A stretch of DNA of 64,000 bases from Streptomyces cinnamoneus (GTDB lineage Bacteria; Actinomycetota; Actinomycetes; Streptomycetales; Streptomycetaceae). Made by a program: the position numbers and the translations under genes. Of the stretch, positions 6,778-15,811 are shown piece after piece (the stretch's first letter is position 1; each line of letters opens with the position of its first letter). The notes beneath the pieces were generated by a model that did no database searches, was not told the DNA's origin, and was given only the letters and a program-made list of their open reading frames with translations. The stretch spans positions 1 through 64,000 of the forward strand of contig NZ_BMVB01000016.1 in the NCBI RefSeq assembly GCF_014650495.1. The letters run 5' to 3'.

Positions 6778-9003
6778 ATGCTCGGATCGACTCACGGCAC
6801 CCTCACCACCACCTCCCGTCCCGCCCGCGTGGTGGCCTGCGGCCGGCACCCGGGCCCCGTCGTCCACGGCAGAACCACATCCGCCGACGACCTGGACGTC
6901 AGCGGACGCCCCCTGCGCTCCGACGTCCCCGACCTCGACCGCCTCTTTCGCCCCCGGACCGTCGCGGTCATCGGCGCCTCCGAGACGGAGGGCCGGCCGA
7001 ACACCGGGATCACCCGCCGTCTCATCGCCTGGGCCGAGTGCGTCGGCGCCCGCGTCCACCCGGTGCATCCCACCCGTACCACCGTGTTCGGCCTCCCCTG
7101 TCACTCCTCCGTCCACGACATCCCGGGCCCGGTCGACGTGGCCGTTCTCCTCGTCGGCGACCCCACCCCGGTCCTTGAGGAGCTGGCCCGGTGCGACGTC
7201 GCCTTCGCCGTCGTCTTCGCCTCCGGCTTCGCCGAGACGGGCGCCGACGGCGCCACGGCCCAGGCCCGGCTCGCCGCCGCCCTCCACGGCACCGGCACCC
7301 GCCTGCTCGGCCCCAACACCAACCTCAACGCCTTCGAACCGCTGCGCGACGACCTCCACGGCCCCGCCATCGCCCTGATCACCCAGTCAGGCCACCAGGG
7401 CCGTCCCGTCTTCGCCCTGCAGGAGCTGGGCATCCGCCTCTCGCACTGGGCCCCCACGGGCAACGAGGCGGATCTGGAGTGCGCCGACTTCATCTCCTAC
7501 TTCGCCACCCGCCCCGAGGTCGGGGCCATCGCCGCCTATGTGGAGGGCCTCAAGGACGGCCGCGCCTTCCTGCTCGCCGCCGACCGGGCCGCCCGCCACC
7601 GGGTCCCGGTCATTGCCGTCAAGGTCGGCCGGACCGAGGTCGGCGCACGCACCGCCGCTACCCATACCGGCAAGCTGACGGGCGCGGACGACGTGGTGGA
7701 CGCGGCCATGCGGCAGTTCGGCGTGATCCGCGTGAACGGCCTGGACGAGCTCCAGGACACCGCAGCGCTCCTCGCCCGCGCCCGCCCGCCCCGGGCCGAC
7801 GGCGTCGCCGTGTATTCGATCTCCGGCGGTACGGGCGCCCACTTCGCCGACCTCGCCGCGGCGGCCGGGCTCCACCTGCCCGTCCTGCCGGCCGGGAAGC
7901 AGGCCGAGCTCCACCAGTGGATCCCCGACTACCTGAGCACCGCGAACCCCGTCGACAACGGCGGTCACCCCGTCGGTGACTGGCGCGGCCGCAAGATCAT
8001 CGATGCCCTTCTCGCCGACCCGTCCGTCGGGGTCCTCGTCTGCCCCATCACGGGACCGTTCCCGCCGCTGAGCGACAAGCTCGCGCGGGACCTGGTGGAC
8101 GCCGCCGAGAAGACGGACAAGCTCGTCTGCGTGATCTGGGGCTCCCCCGTGGGCACCGAGGACGCCTACCGCACCACCCTCCTCGGCTCCTCCCGCGTGG
8201 CCACCTTCCGCACCTTCGCCAACTGCATCACCGCCGTACGCGCCTACTTCGGCCACCACCGCTTCACCGCCGGCTACCGCTCTCCCTTCGACGACGCCCC
8301 CCGCGCCCTCTCCCCGTCGGCCCGCAAGGCGCAGGCATTGCTGCGCCCCGGCGAGCAACTCAGCGAGCACGCGGCGAAGCAGCTCCTGCGCGCGTACGGC
8401 ATACGCGTGCCCCGCGAGCAGTTGGTGACCAGCGCAGCCGCCGCCGTCCGCTCTGCCGCCCAGGTCGGCTACCCGGTCGTCATGAAGGCGTCCGGCCCCC
8501 GGCTGGCCCACAAGTCCGAGCTGGGGCTGGTCAAGATCGGCCTGACCTCGGCGAGCCAGGTCCGCGACGCGTATCGCGAGCTCACCGACATCGCCCGCTA
8601 CGAGCAGCTCCCCCTGGACGGCATCCTGGTCTGCCAACTGGTCGGGCGGGGCGTGGAGATGGCGGTCGGGATCACGCACGACGACCTGTTCGGTCCCACG
8701 GTGACGGTGGGGCTGGGCGGTGTGCTGGTCGAGGTGCTGGACGACACCGCCGTGCGCGTACCGCCGTTCGGCGAGGACCATGCCCGGGCGATGCTCGGCG
8801 AGCTGCGCGGAAAAGCCCTGCTGGAGGGCGTCCGGGGGGCTCCCCCGTCCGACGTGGACGCCTTGGTCGAGACCGTCCTTCGGGTCCAGCGCATGGCGCT
8901 GGAACTGGGTGACGGAATCGCCGAGTTGGACCTCAATCCGCTGGTGGTCCTCGAACGCGGCCAGGGCGCCGTGGCGCTGGACGCACTGGCCTTCTGCCGC
9001 TGA
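6778..9003 (+). CDS. NDP-forming acyl-CoA ligase (acetate-CoA ligase, ADP-forming family)
   Basis: 741 residues combining the parts of ADP-forming acyl-CoA synthetases in one chain: CoA-binding Rossmann domain (~55-185, with VAVIGASETEGRPNTG), succinyl-CoA ligase-like domain with the phosphorylated-histidine loop region (~185-500; AATHTGKLTGAD and YSISGGTGAHFADLAA), and a C-terminal ATP-grasp domain (~520-741; YPVVMKASGPRLAHKSELG and DLNPLVVLE). It would activate an acid to its CoA thioester, or run in reverse to conserve ATP. ATG 6778 follows AGGAGCGGGCG. It heads an operon with the enoyl-CoA hydratase at 9098. The acyl substrate is unknown. Confidence 0.9.
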   Translation: MLGSTHGTLTTTSRPARVVACGRHPGPVVHGRTTSADDLDVSGRPLRSDVPDLDRLFRPRTVAVIGASETEGRPNTGITRRLIAWAECVGARVHPVHPTRTTVFGLPCHSSVHDIPGPVDVAVLLVGDPTPVLEELARCDVAFAVVFASGFAETGADGATAQARLAAALHGTGTRLLGPNTNLNAFEPLRDDLHGPAIALITQSGHQGRPVFALQELGIRLSHWAPTGNEADLECADFISYFATRPEVGAIAAYVEGLKDGRAFLLAADRAARHRVPVIAVKVGRTEVGARTAATHTGKLTGADDVVDAAMRQFGVIRVNGLDELQDTAALLARARPPRADGVAVYSISGGTGAHFADLAAAAGLHLPVLPAGKQAELHQWIPDYLSTANPVDNGGHPVGDWRGRKIIDALLADPSVGVLVCPITGPFPPLSDKLARDLVDAAEKTDKLVCVIWGSPVGTEDAYRTTLLGSSRVATFRTFANCITAVRAYFGHHRFTAGYRSPFDDAPRALSPSARKAQALLRPGEQLSEHAAKQLLRAYGIRVPREQLVTSAAAAVRSAAQVGYPVVMKASGPRLAHKSELGLVKIGLTSASQVRDAYRELTDIARYEQLPLDGILVCQLVGRGVEMAVGITHDDLFGPTVTVGLGGVLVEVLDDTAVRVPPFGEDHARAMLGELRGKALLEGVRGAPPSDVDALVETVLRVQRMALELGDGIAELDLNPLVVLERGQGAVALDALAFCR

Positions 9004-9097
9004 GCCCCCAGGCGTCACCGCCCTTCCCGCCCGGCCGTCCGAGTGCGCCGGTCGGCGCCCTCTCGCGCGAACCGCCCGTAGGACAAGGAGCTCCCCC

Positions 9098-9973
9098 ATG
9101 AACCTCTCCCCCCGTGAGTCACCCTCCCGGCCCGGCGGACACGGCAAGCCCGACGACTCCGTCGCATCCACCGGATCCGCTGAGTCATTGATACGGCACA
9201 CCACTGACAACGGCGTCGCCGTGATCACCCTCAACCGCCCCCACACGCTCAACGCCATCACCCCTGACCTGCGGGAACACCTCGTTGTGGAATTCACCCG
9301 GATCTCCGCTGACCCCGCCGTCCGGGCCGTGGTCCTCACCGGTGCGGGCAGGGGCTTCTGCTCGGGCGCCGACCTCCGGGCAGCCCCCGCGGCGGCCGCG
9401 TCGAGCCGTGTCCCGGGCGATGTGACCCGCACGATCCGCGAGGGGGCTCAGCGACTGATCGGCGCGGTGCTGGACTGCGAGAAGCCCGTGATCGCCGCCG
9501 TGAACGGCACTGCCGCGGGGCTCGGGGCGCATCTCGCGCTGGCCTGCGACCTGGTCCTGGCCGCGGAATCCGCCCGGTTCGTCGAGGTCTTCGTCCGCCG
9601 GGGCCTCGTCCCCGACGGTGGCGGAGCCTTCCTGCTCACGCGCCTGATCGGACCGCAGCGGGCGAAGGAGCTGATGTTCTTCGGCGACGCCCTCGACGCC
9701 TCCGAGGCGGAACGATTCGGCCTGATCAACCGCGTCGTGGCGGACGCGGAGCTTGTCAGGAGGTCGCTGGCCTGGGCCGAACGGCTGGCCGCCGGCCCGA
9801 CGCGGGCACTCGCACTGACGAAGCAGCTGGTCAACGCTTCGCTTGAGACGGATCGCGCAGCTGCGTTCGCCGCCGAGGCGGCCGCGCAGGAGATCAACGC
9901 GGCGACGGAGGACGCGGCCGAGGGCGTGATCGCCTTCGTCGAGCGCCGCAGCCCCGACTTCCGGGGCCGCTGA
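9098..9973 (+). CDS. Enoyl-CoA hydratase/isomerase (crotonase family)
   Basis: 291 residues. Start ATG 9098, preceded by AAGGAG at 9085-9090. The first ~28 residues are Ser/Pro/Gly-rich and dispensable-looking. The crotonase fold follows: NGVAVITLNRPHTLNAITP, the oxyanion-hole strands VVLTGAGRGFCSGADL and NGTAAGLGAHLALACDLVLA, and FVRRGLVPDGGGAFLLTRLIG with the glycine-rich turn. It hydrates trans-2-enoyl-CoA in beta-oxidation. It is co-transcribed with the acyl-CoA ligase 94 bp upstream. Which of hydration or isomerisation it performs is not decidable here. Confidence 0.9.
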   Translation: MNLSPRESPSRPGGHGKPDDSVASTGSAESLIRHTTDNGVAVITLNRPHTLNAITPDLREHLVVEFTRISADPAVRAVVLTGAGRGFCSGADLRAAPAAAASSRVPGDVTRTIREGAQRLIGAVLDCEKPVIAAVNGTAAGLGAHLALACDLVLAAESARFVEVFVRRGLVPDGGGAFLLTRLIGPQRAKELMFFGDALDASEAERFGLINRVVADAELVRRSLAWAERLAAGPTRALALTKQLVNASLETDRAAAFAAEAAAQEINAATEDAAEGVIAFVERRSPDFRGR

Positions 9974-10035
9974 GATCGCTGCACAAGGCCGGGCGGGCGC
10001 CGCAGCGCTTCCCACCCGGCAGCAGTGTTCCCATC

Positions 10036-10048
10036 TCACGCCCCGTCA
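10036..10048. promoter_or_regulatory. Cluster operator, copy G (TCACG-CCC-CGTCA)
   Basis: One mismatch to the shared palindrome, 15-27 nt upstream of the flavin reductase start at 10063. The position matches the other copies. Confidence 0.45.
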
Positions 10049-10062
10049 GATTCAATGGATTC

Positions 10063-10716
10063 ATGATGGGACACGCCGGGATGGCGGCCCTCGCCGTGCG
10101 CCGCCTGCGATCGGCGGGCGCACCGGCCTCCGCCGCCGCGCCTCTCGACCCTCTCCCCCGTCCGGAGCTCCGGGCCGTACGAGCGGACGAACGGCCTCCG
10201 CCGGCGCCGGAAGAGTTCCGGAACGTCCTTGGACACTTCGCCAGCGGCGTCACCGTCATCACTGCGCCCGGCGCGGAGCGGGAACCGCCTGCCGGTTTCG
10301 CCTGTCAGTCCTTCTCTTCACTGTCCCTCGACCCACCGCTGGTCGTCTTCATGGTGGCCCGGTCGTCCGGCACCTGGCCACGCATCGCCCGCGCCGGGGT
10401 GTTCTGCGTCAACGTCCTCGGTTCGGATCAGGGAGCGCTCTGCCGAGGTTTCGCCGTCAGAAGTTCACAGACAGACGACAAGTTCGCCGGGGTGGCCTAC
10501 GAGCGCGCGCCTGTGACCGGCTCGCCCAGGATCGAGGGCGTACCGGCGTGGATCGATTGCACCATCCATGCGGTGCACACGGCCGGGGACCATCTCATCG
10601 TCGTGGGGCGCGTGGAGGCACTGGGCGCGGACGAGGGTGCAGCGGGCGCGGGGCCCTTGCTGTTCCACCGGGGCGCTTTCGGAACCTTCGACGGGTTCGG
10701 GGCGGACGGCAACTGA
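10063..10716 (+). CDS. Flavin reductase (FMN-binding split barrel), HsaB-like
   Basis: 217 residues. After a ~45-residue Ala/Pro/Arg-rich lead comes a flavin-reductase domain: FRNVLGHFASGVTVITA, PPAGFACQSFSSLSLDPPLV (FMN/NADH binding) and ARAGVFCVNVLGSDQGALC. Such small components supply reduced flavin to two-component monooxygenases; HsaB in cholesterol ring degradation is the nearest biochemical analogue. No oxygenase component is encoded in the window, so the partner must lie elsewhere. The start is uncertain (ATG 10063, 10066 or 10081), because no good ribosome binding site is seen. The cluster palindrome directly upstream ties it to the catabolic regulon. Confidence 0.85.
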   Translation: MMGHAGMAALAVRRLRSAGAPASAAAPLDPLPRPELRAVRADERPPPAPEEFRNVLGHFASGVTVITAPGAEREPPAGFACQSFSSLSLDPPLVVFMVARSSGTWPRIARAGVFCVNVLGSDQGALCRGFAVRSSQTDDKFAGVAYERAPVTGSPRIEGVPAWIDCTIHAVHTAGDHLIVVGRVEALGADEGAAGAGPLLFHRGAFGTFDGFGADGN

Positions 10717-10762
10717 GGCACCTGCTGGTTCCGGACCGCCCGGCTGCCCGGGGGCCGCGGCC

Positions 10763-11770
10763 TCACTTCTTGTGCTTGACCACCTTGGTCAGCACATATC
10801 GCTTGCCCGAGCCAGGCTTGCCGATCTCGTGGTAGATCCGCGGCTCCTTCTGCGTGCCGGTCACGCTCCAGTCACGGGCCAGCTCGCAAGAGCCGATCCG
10901 CAGGGAGACTCCTTCCACCCGGCCGCTCTCCTTCACCTCTTTCCAGGTGCCGGCGCCGTCGCAGTCCTTGGGCTTGTCCTTGCCCGTACCGTCCCAGATG
11001 AAGTTGTCGAGACCGTCGGCGACCGCATTGCCGTCCGGCCCGAGCCGGACGGTGCCCCCACGCCCGTCGGTCCAAGTGCCGGCGAGGTCGGACTTGGACA
11101 GCCGCGGCGGCTCGTAGACCTTCACGAGCCCGGAGCCGTACACTCCGGCGCCCACCGCACCGACGGCCAGCCAGGCGATCAGGCCGCCGGTCGTCACTCT
11201 GCGCGCCACGCTCCCCGACCGGGCTTCGCGCACTCTGCGGGCCGCCGCCTGGCCCGCAACGGCGGCGGGCAGCAGACCGGCCGTCAGGAACACCCACCAG
11301 AGCAGATAGCGGAGGGGAGAGGCGAAGGAGAGGCTGCCCAGCGCCGCCACGCCGCCGAAGGCCCCAACTACCGCGGCCGAGACCACCGGTACGGCGGCGA
11401 GGGCCCACAGCGGGCTGCCGCTCCAGCTCCGGCGGGCTGCCGCCCAGCGGCCCAGCGACAGGGCCGGCATCACCGCGGCAGCGGTGACGAAGCCACTGAC
11501 GAGTACGGTCAGGAGCACGACACCGAGGGCGAGCGCGGCGACCATGAGCGGCCCCCCGGGGATTCCGTCGTGCTCGCGGGAGAGCAGTACGAACACCCCT
11601 GCCGTGCCGGCGACGAGGACCTCCGCGCACAGCGCTGCCATCGACGCGCAGAACGCGGCACCGAAGCCGTCGGCGTACGTGCCCCGTTTCTTCGGGAGGG
11701 CACAGCAGTTCTCGGGCGAGGTGTTGGTCGCCTCGCCCGGTATCGCGTGCGGCTCCGCCTTCTGTCTCAC
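10763..11770 (-). CDS. Membrane protein with five predicted helices and lipocalin-like C-terminal domain
   Basis: 335 residues, not recognised as a named family. Start GTG 11770 is chosen for the upstream GAGAGGGGC; a TTG at 11788 is possible. About five hydrophobic segments lie between residues ~40 and 230 (for example MAALCAEVLVAGTAGVFVLL and GGLIAWLAVGAVGAGVYG). A ~105-residue C-terminal soluble domain follows, beginning LSKSDLAGTWTDGRGGTVRL. Its GTW opening and beta-rich pattern recall small lipocalin-like domains seen in Streptomyces membrane proteins. It lacks the cluster palindrome and is probably a bystander in the catabolic region. Confidence 0.75.
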   Translation of the reverse strand: MRQKAEPHAIPGEATNTSPENCCALPKKRGTYADGFGAAFCASMAALCAEVLVAGTAGVFVLLSREHDGIPGGPLMVAALALGVVLLTVLVSGFVTAAAVMPALSLGRWAAARRSWSGSPLWALAAVPVVSAAVVGAFGGVAALGSLSFASPLRYLLWWVFLTAGLLPAAVAGQAAARRVREARSGSVARRVTTGGLIAWLAVGAVGAGVYGSGLVKVYEPPRLSKSDLAGTWTDGRGGTVRLGPDGNAVADGLDNFIWDGTGKDKPKDCDGAGTWKEVKESGRVEGVSLRIGSCELARDWSVTGTQKEPRIYHEIGKPGSGKRYVLTKVVKHKK

Positions 11771-11925
11771 GTGCGCCCCTCTCTCCAAGAATGACTCCCC
11801 CAGAAGTCGGGGGTTCCGTTGCGAGAGGCAAGAGCACGCTCAGCCCACCGGTCCACCGAATTCCACCGACAATCAGGTCCGGACATACCGCTGCACCGGC
11901 GTCAGCCGCCCAGTCGGACCATTCT

Positions 11926-11948
11926 TACTGAATAGTCCGTCTTGGCCC
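11926..11948. repeat. Interrupted inverted repeat GGACCATTC-TTACT-GAATAGTCC
   Basis: Nine-base arms with one mismatch around a 5-nt centre. It lies between the end of the alcohol dehydrogenase gene (12053) and the membrane-protein start (11770), about 155 nt upstream of the latter. It could be a weak terminator or an operator for the membrane protein. Confidence 0.4.
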
Positions 11949-12052
11949 GATTTCGGGCCTGCCTGGATGGCAGGGGGTGCGAGCCAACCCCACACGCAGG
12001 CAGCGGTCGGCGCAAGACCTGTCGACAGGGATCACATAAGGGGCGGACCGGG

Positions 12053-13126
12053 TCACCGGTCGAACGAGAGGACGCCGCGCGCCACCGTACGGTTGTTCAC
12101 GTCGTGGGCCGCCTTGGGGAAATCTTCGATCCGGTAGACCGCGGTGACGAGCTCGTCGAGCAGGAGCCGTCCCTCGCGGTAGAGCTGCGCGTACAGCGCG
12201 ATGTCGCGCTGCGGGCGCGAGGAGCCGTAGCGGCAGCCGAGGATCGACTTGTCGAGATACAACGACGAGACGAGGAAGGACGCCTGGGCACCGGCGGGCG
12301 GGACGCCGAGCAGTACCGCCTGGCCGTGCCGGTCGAGCAGATCGACGGCCGTCCGGATGAGGCGGGAGTCCCCGACGCATTCGAAGGCGTGGTCGACACC
12401 GTCCGGAAGGATCTGCCGCACGGCTGCGGCCGTGTCGTCGACGGCGGAGGCATCGACGAAATGGGTTGCACCGAGGCGCCGGGACGGCTCGGCCTTCGCC
12501 GGGTTGACGTCGACGGCGATGATCGTGGAGGCGCCGGCGATCCGCGCCCCTTGCAGGACGTTGAGCCCGATGCCGCCGGCGCCGATGACGAGGACGGACT
12601 CGCCCTGGCTCACGCGCGCACGGTTGAGAACGGCTCCGACCCCCGTCAGAACGCCGCAGCCCAGGAGGGAGGCCGGGATCAGCGGGACCTCACGGGGGAT
12701 CTTCACGGCCTGAACCGCTTTGACGACCGTGCGCTCGGCGAAGGCAGAGCAGGAAGCAAAGTGGAAGAGCTTCTCCCCGCGGCGGGTGAAGGGGCGGCCG
12801 GGTCGGCCGATCGACTGGCAGCACATGGTCGGACGCCCCCGGTCGCACTCGGGACAGGTGCCACAGCAGGCCAGAGTGGACAGCGCGACGTGATCTCCGC
12901 AAGCGACGTGCGTGACGCCCGGACCGACCGCCTCCACGATGCCCGCGCCCTCGTGACCGAGGACCACGGGGGCGGGGTAGGGAATGGTGCCGTCGACCAC
13001 CGAGAGGTCGCTGTGGCAGAGGCCGGCGGCGGCGATGGCGACGAGGACCTCGCCGGGGCGTGGGGGACGGACCTCGAGATCGTCGACGATCTCGGGCCGC
13101 TTCCCGTCGAAGATGACGCCTCTCAT
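12053..13126 (-). CDS. Zinc-dependent alcohol dehydrogenase (MDR family)
   Basis: 357 residues. Catalytic zinc ligands are visible in AAGLCHSDLSV and LGHEGAGIVEAVG; the structural zinc cluster is in CCGTCPECDRGRPTMC. The coenzyme-binding motif is VIGAGGIGLNVLQGARIAGA. It oxidises a primary or secondary alcohol with NAD(P)+; the class III/mycothiol-like architecture suggests a broad or bulky substrate. It is the last gene of a four-gene operon (SDR, acyl-CoA dehydrogenase, aldehyde dehydrogenase, this gene), 35 bp after the aldehyde dehydrogenase. Together with that enzyme it can turn an alcohol into an acid ready for CoA activation. Confidence 0.92.
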   Translation of the reverse strand: MRGVIFDGKRPEIVDDLEVRPPRPGEVLVAIAAAGLCHSDLSVVDGTIPYPAPVVLGHEGAGIVEAVGPGVTHVACGDHVALSTLACCGTCPECDRGRPTMCCQSIGRPGRPFTRRGEKLFHFASCSAFAERTVVKAVQAVKIPREVPLIPASLLGCGVLTGVGAVLNRARVSQGESVLVIGAGGIGLNVLQGARIAGASTIIAVDVNPAKAEPSRRLGATHFVDASAVDDTAAAVRQILPDGVDHAFECVGDSRLIRTAVDLLDRHGQAVLLGVPPAGAQASFLVSSLYLDKSILGCRYGSSRPQRDIALYAQLYREGRLLLDELVTAVYRIEDFPKAAHDVNNRTVARGVLSFDR

Positions 13127-13161
13127 GATCGTTTCCTCTCCGGCAGCGGGGGCGTCGGGCC

Positions 13162-14625
13162 TCAGGACGGCCAGACGACCGACTGGAGTTCGCTGTAGGC
13201 GTGCAGGCCGAAGGAGCCGCCGTCGCGGCCGATCCCGCTTTCCTTGAACCCGCCGAAAGCCGTCTCGGGGTGGCGCTGTGCGGTGTTGATGCCGACATTG
13301 CCGCTGCGCAGCCGGGCGGCGAGGGCCCAGGCCCGGCCCGTATCGGCGCTGAAGACATAGTCGTGGAGGCCGTACGAGGTGCCGTTGGCGATACGGACCG
13401 CCTCGTCCTCGTCGTCGAACGCGAGGGCGACGACGACGGGGCCGAAGATCTCTTCCCGGGCGACCGTCATGTCGGGAGTGGCGTCGCCGATGAGGGTGGG
13501 GGCCACGTAGAACCCGGGCCGGACGGCGGGCCGCGTGCCTCCGGTGATGATCCGGGCTCCCTCGGCACGGGCTCCGGCGACGTACGCCTCGACGCGGTCG
13601 CGCTGCGCGGCGGAGATCAACGGGCCCACGACCGTGGAGTTATCCACAGGGTCCCCGATTGTCAGTGACCCGGCGTACCGTTTGAGACCGGTGACGACCC
13701 GCTCGTACAGCGATCGATGCACGAGCACCCGGGTCGGTGCCGTGCAGATCTGCCCGCTGTGGAAGGACCAGACCGAACCGACCGCCATGATCGCCGACTT
13801 GAGCACGTTGTCGTCGGCGTCCTCCAGTACGATGGCCGCGCCCTTGCCGCCCAGCTCCATGAGGGTGCGCTTCATCGACCTCCCCGCGGCTTCGGCGATC
13901 TTCCTTCCCACCGTGGTGGATCCGGTGAAGCTCACCATGTCGACGCCCGGGTGGGTCACGAGCGCCTCCCCGGCGCCCGGGCCCGAACCGGTGATCACGT
14001 TGAACACGCCGTCCGGGAGGCCGGCTTCCTGCAGCAGTGGGCCCAGCTCCAGGCAGCAGAGCGGGTCCTGCGGAGCCGGCTTCGCGACGACTGAATTGCC
14101 CATGGCCAGGGCAGGCGCAACCTTGCCCGCGAGATTGACGATCGGGAAGTTGTAGGAGGTGATGCAACAGACGACGCCCACGGGGCGGCGGGCGACCGCG
14201 GCACCGATCAGGCCCCCGGGAGCGAGTGGCCCGGCCTTGACGACATGGGGCGCGAGCGGGATCACGTGCGGCTCCATCGCGCCGCGCGCGTAGCGCCGGA
14301 ATCGGTCCACTGCCACGGGCACCTGAAGGGACGAGGCGACGCGCAGGGTCGCGCCCGTCTCGGCCTGAATGAGGCGGACGAACCGCTCCTCCCGTTCGGC
14401 GAGCAGTTCGGCGGCCCGCTCCAGCACGACCGCGCGTTCGCGCGGATCAGTACGACACCAGCCGCTCTGCGCGGCCTGCGCGGCGGCCACGGCGTCGGCG
14501 ACTTCGGCGGGAGTCGACTCCGGGGCCTCCCCGACGACCTCTTCGGTCGCCGGATTGACAATTGGATAGTGCCCTTTTTCCGGCGCACGCCAGGCGCCGT
14601 CGATCCAGTGCCCGTACGCCGTCAT
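13162..14625 (-). CDS. NAD(P)+-dependent aldehyde dehydrogenase
   Basis: 487 residues, standard ALDH length. The Rossmann region has SFTGSTTVGRKIAEAAG, the general-base glutamate lies in LMELGGKG (E257) and the nucleophile in SGQICTAPTR (C294). It converts an aldehyde to the acid, most simply the product of the adjacent alcohol dehydrogenase. The ATG overlaps the stop of the acyl-CoA dehydrogenase upstream (ATGA at 14622-14625), showing translational coupling. The natural substrate is unknown. Confidence 0.93.
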   Translation of the reverse strand: MTAYGHWIDGAWRAPEKGHYPIVNPATEEVVGEAPESTPAEVADAVAAAQAAQSGWCRTDPRERAVVLERAAELLAEREERFVRLIQAETGATLRVASSLQVPVAVDRFRRYARGAMEPHVIPLAPHVVKAGPLAPGGLIGAAVARRPVGVVCCITSYNFPIVNLAGKVAPALAMGNSVVAKPAPQDPLCCLELGPLLQEAGLPDGVFNVITGSGPGAGEALVTHPGVDMVSFTGSTTVGRKIAEAAGRSMKRTLMELGGKGAAIVLEDADDNVLKSAIMAVGSVWSFHSGQICTAPTRVLVHRSLYERVVTGLKRYAGSLTIGDPVDNSTVVGPLISAAQRDRVEAYVAGARAEGARIITGGTRPAVRPGFYVAPTLIGDATPDMTVAREEIFGPVVVALAFDDEDEAVRIANGTSYGLHDYVFSADTGRAWALAARLRSGNVGINTAQRHPETAFGGFKESGIGRDGGSFGLHAYSELQSVVWPS

Positions 14626-15785
14626 GGGCGAGACTCCTTCGGCAGGCCGAGAACGCGCTCGGCGATGATGGTGCGCTGGATCTCGTCCGAGCCGCCGTAG
14701 ATCGTGTCGGCCCGGCTGAAGAGGAACAGGCGTTGCAGGGCGTCCAGTCGGTACGGCCTGTCGGCCCGCCAGTCGTCCGGTCCCAGGGCGGCGGGCGCGC
14801 CGCGCACCTGCATCGCCAGTTCACCGAGCCGCTGGTGCCAGCCGCCCCACAGCAGTTTGGCGACGCTGGGCGCCCCGGGATCGTCCGCGGCGCCCAGGGT
14901 GCGCAGGGCGTTCCAGCGCATGGCCTGCAGTTCGGCCCATTGCCGTACGAGCCGGTTCCGTACCGCCGGCTCCTCTACGGCACCGGTCTCGACTGCCAGG
15001 CGGACCACGCGGGTCAGCTCGGCCGCGAAGCCGATCTGCTGGACGAGCGTGGACACCCCGCGTTCGCGTGCCAGGAGGCCCATGGCCACGCGCCAGCCGT
15101 TGCCCTCGCCGCCGACGAGGTGCTCGGCCCTGGCCACGGCGCCGTCGAAGAAGACCTCGTTGAAGCCGGCGTCCCCGGACATCTGGCGGATGGGGCGGAT
15201 CTCGATCCGGCCGGGCTGGTCCATCGCCACCAAAAGGAAGGAGAGCCCATGGTGGCGCCGGGAGCCCTTGGCGGACCGGGCCAGCAGGAAACACCAGTCG
15301 GCCTCGTGGGCCTGTGAGGTCCAGATCTTCTGTCCGCTGACGCGGTACGTACGGCCACCGTCGGCGCGCACGGCCGCGGTCCGTACGGCGGCCAGGTCGG
15401 AGCCCGCACCGGGCTCGCTGTATCCCTGGCACCAGAGCTCTTCGCCCCGGGCGATGGCGGGAAGGAAGCGGGCGCACTGCGTGTCGTCGCCGTGGGCGAG
15501 GAGGGTGGGTGCCAGGAGGTTCTCGCCGAGGTGACCGAGGCGGACGGGCGCCTGGGCGCGGGCGTACTCCTCGGCCCAGACGACCTGCCCGGTGAGGGTG
15601 GCGGTCCGGTTGCCGTAGGTGCCGCGGGCGGGGGTCCAGCCGAGGCCGATCCAGCCGTCGGCGCCGAGTTCCCGTTCCCAGGGGCGGCCGACGGCCGGGG
15701 GTGGGGTGGTGGCGGCGTGCTCGTCCAGCCAGGCGCGGGCCTCCTGGCGGAACGCCTCGTCCTCCGGCCCGAATGCGAAGTCCAT
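14622..15785 (-). CDS. Acyl-CoA dehydrogenase
   Basis: 387 residues. Start ATG 15785 (MDFAFGPEDEAFRQEARAW) with GGGAG upstream; the longer open frame to 16979 is antisense noise from the SDR gene. Visible features: the WCQGYSEPGAGSDLAAVRT flavin-binding strand, KIWTSQAHEADWCFLLAR, and the C-terminal YGGSDEIQRTIIAERVLGLP, which holds the IQ motif that places the CoA and flavin. It resembles the FAD-binding, catalytic subunit of the alpha2-beta2 dehydrogenases that act on steroid side-chain CoA esters. It lies in the operon with the SDR, aldehyde and alcohol dehydrogenases. Confidence 0.92.
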   Translation of the reverse strand: MDFAFGPEDEAFRQEARAWLDEHAATTPPPAVGRPWERELGADGWIGLGWTPARGTYGNRTATLTGQVVWAEEYARAQAPVRLGHLGENLLAPTLLAHGDDTQCARFLPAIARGEELWCQGYSEPGAGSDLAAVRTAAVRADGGRTYRVSGQKIWTSQAHEADWCFLLARSAKGSRRHHGLSFLLVAMDQPGRIEIRPIRQMSGDAGFNEVFFDGAVARAEHLVGGEGNGWRVAMGLLARERGVSTLVQQIGFAAELTRVVRLAVETGAVEEPAVRNRLVRQWAELQAMRWNALRTLGAADDPGAPSVAKLLWGGWHQRLGELAMQVRGAPAALGPDDWRADRPYRLDALQRLFLFSRADTIYGGSDEIQRTIIAERVLGLPKESRP

Positions 15786-15811
15786 GCGCGCTCCCGTCGT
15801 CGCTCGCCGCG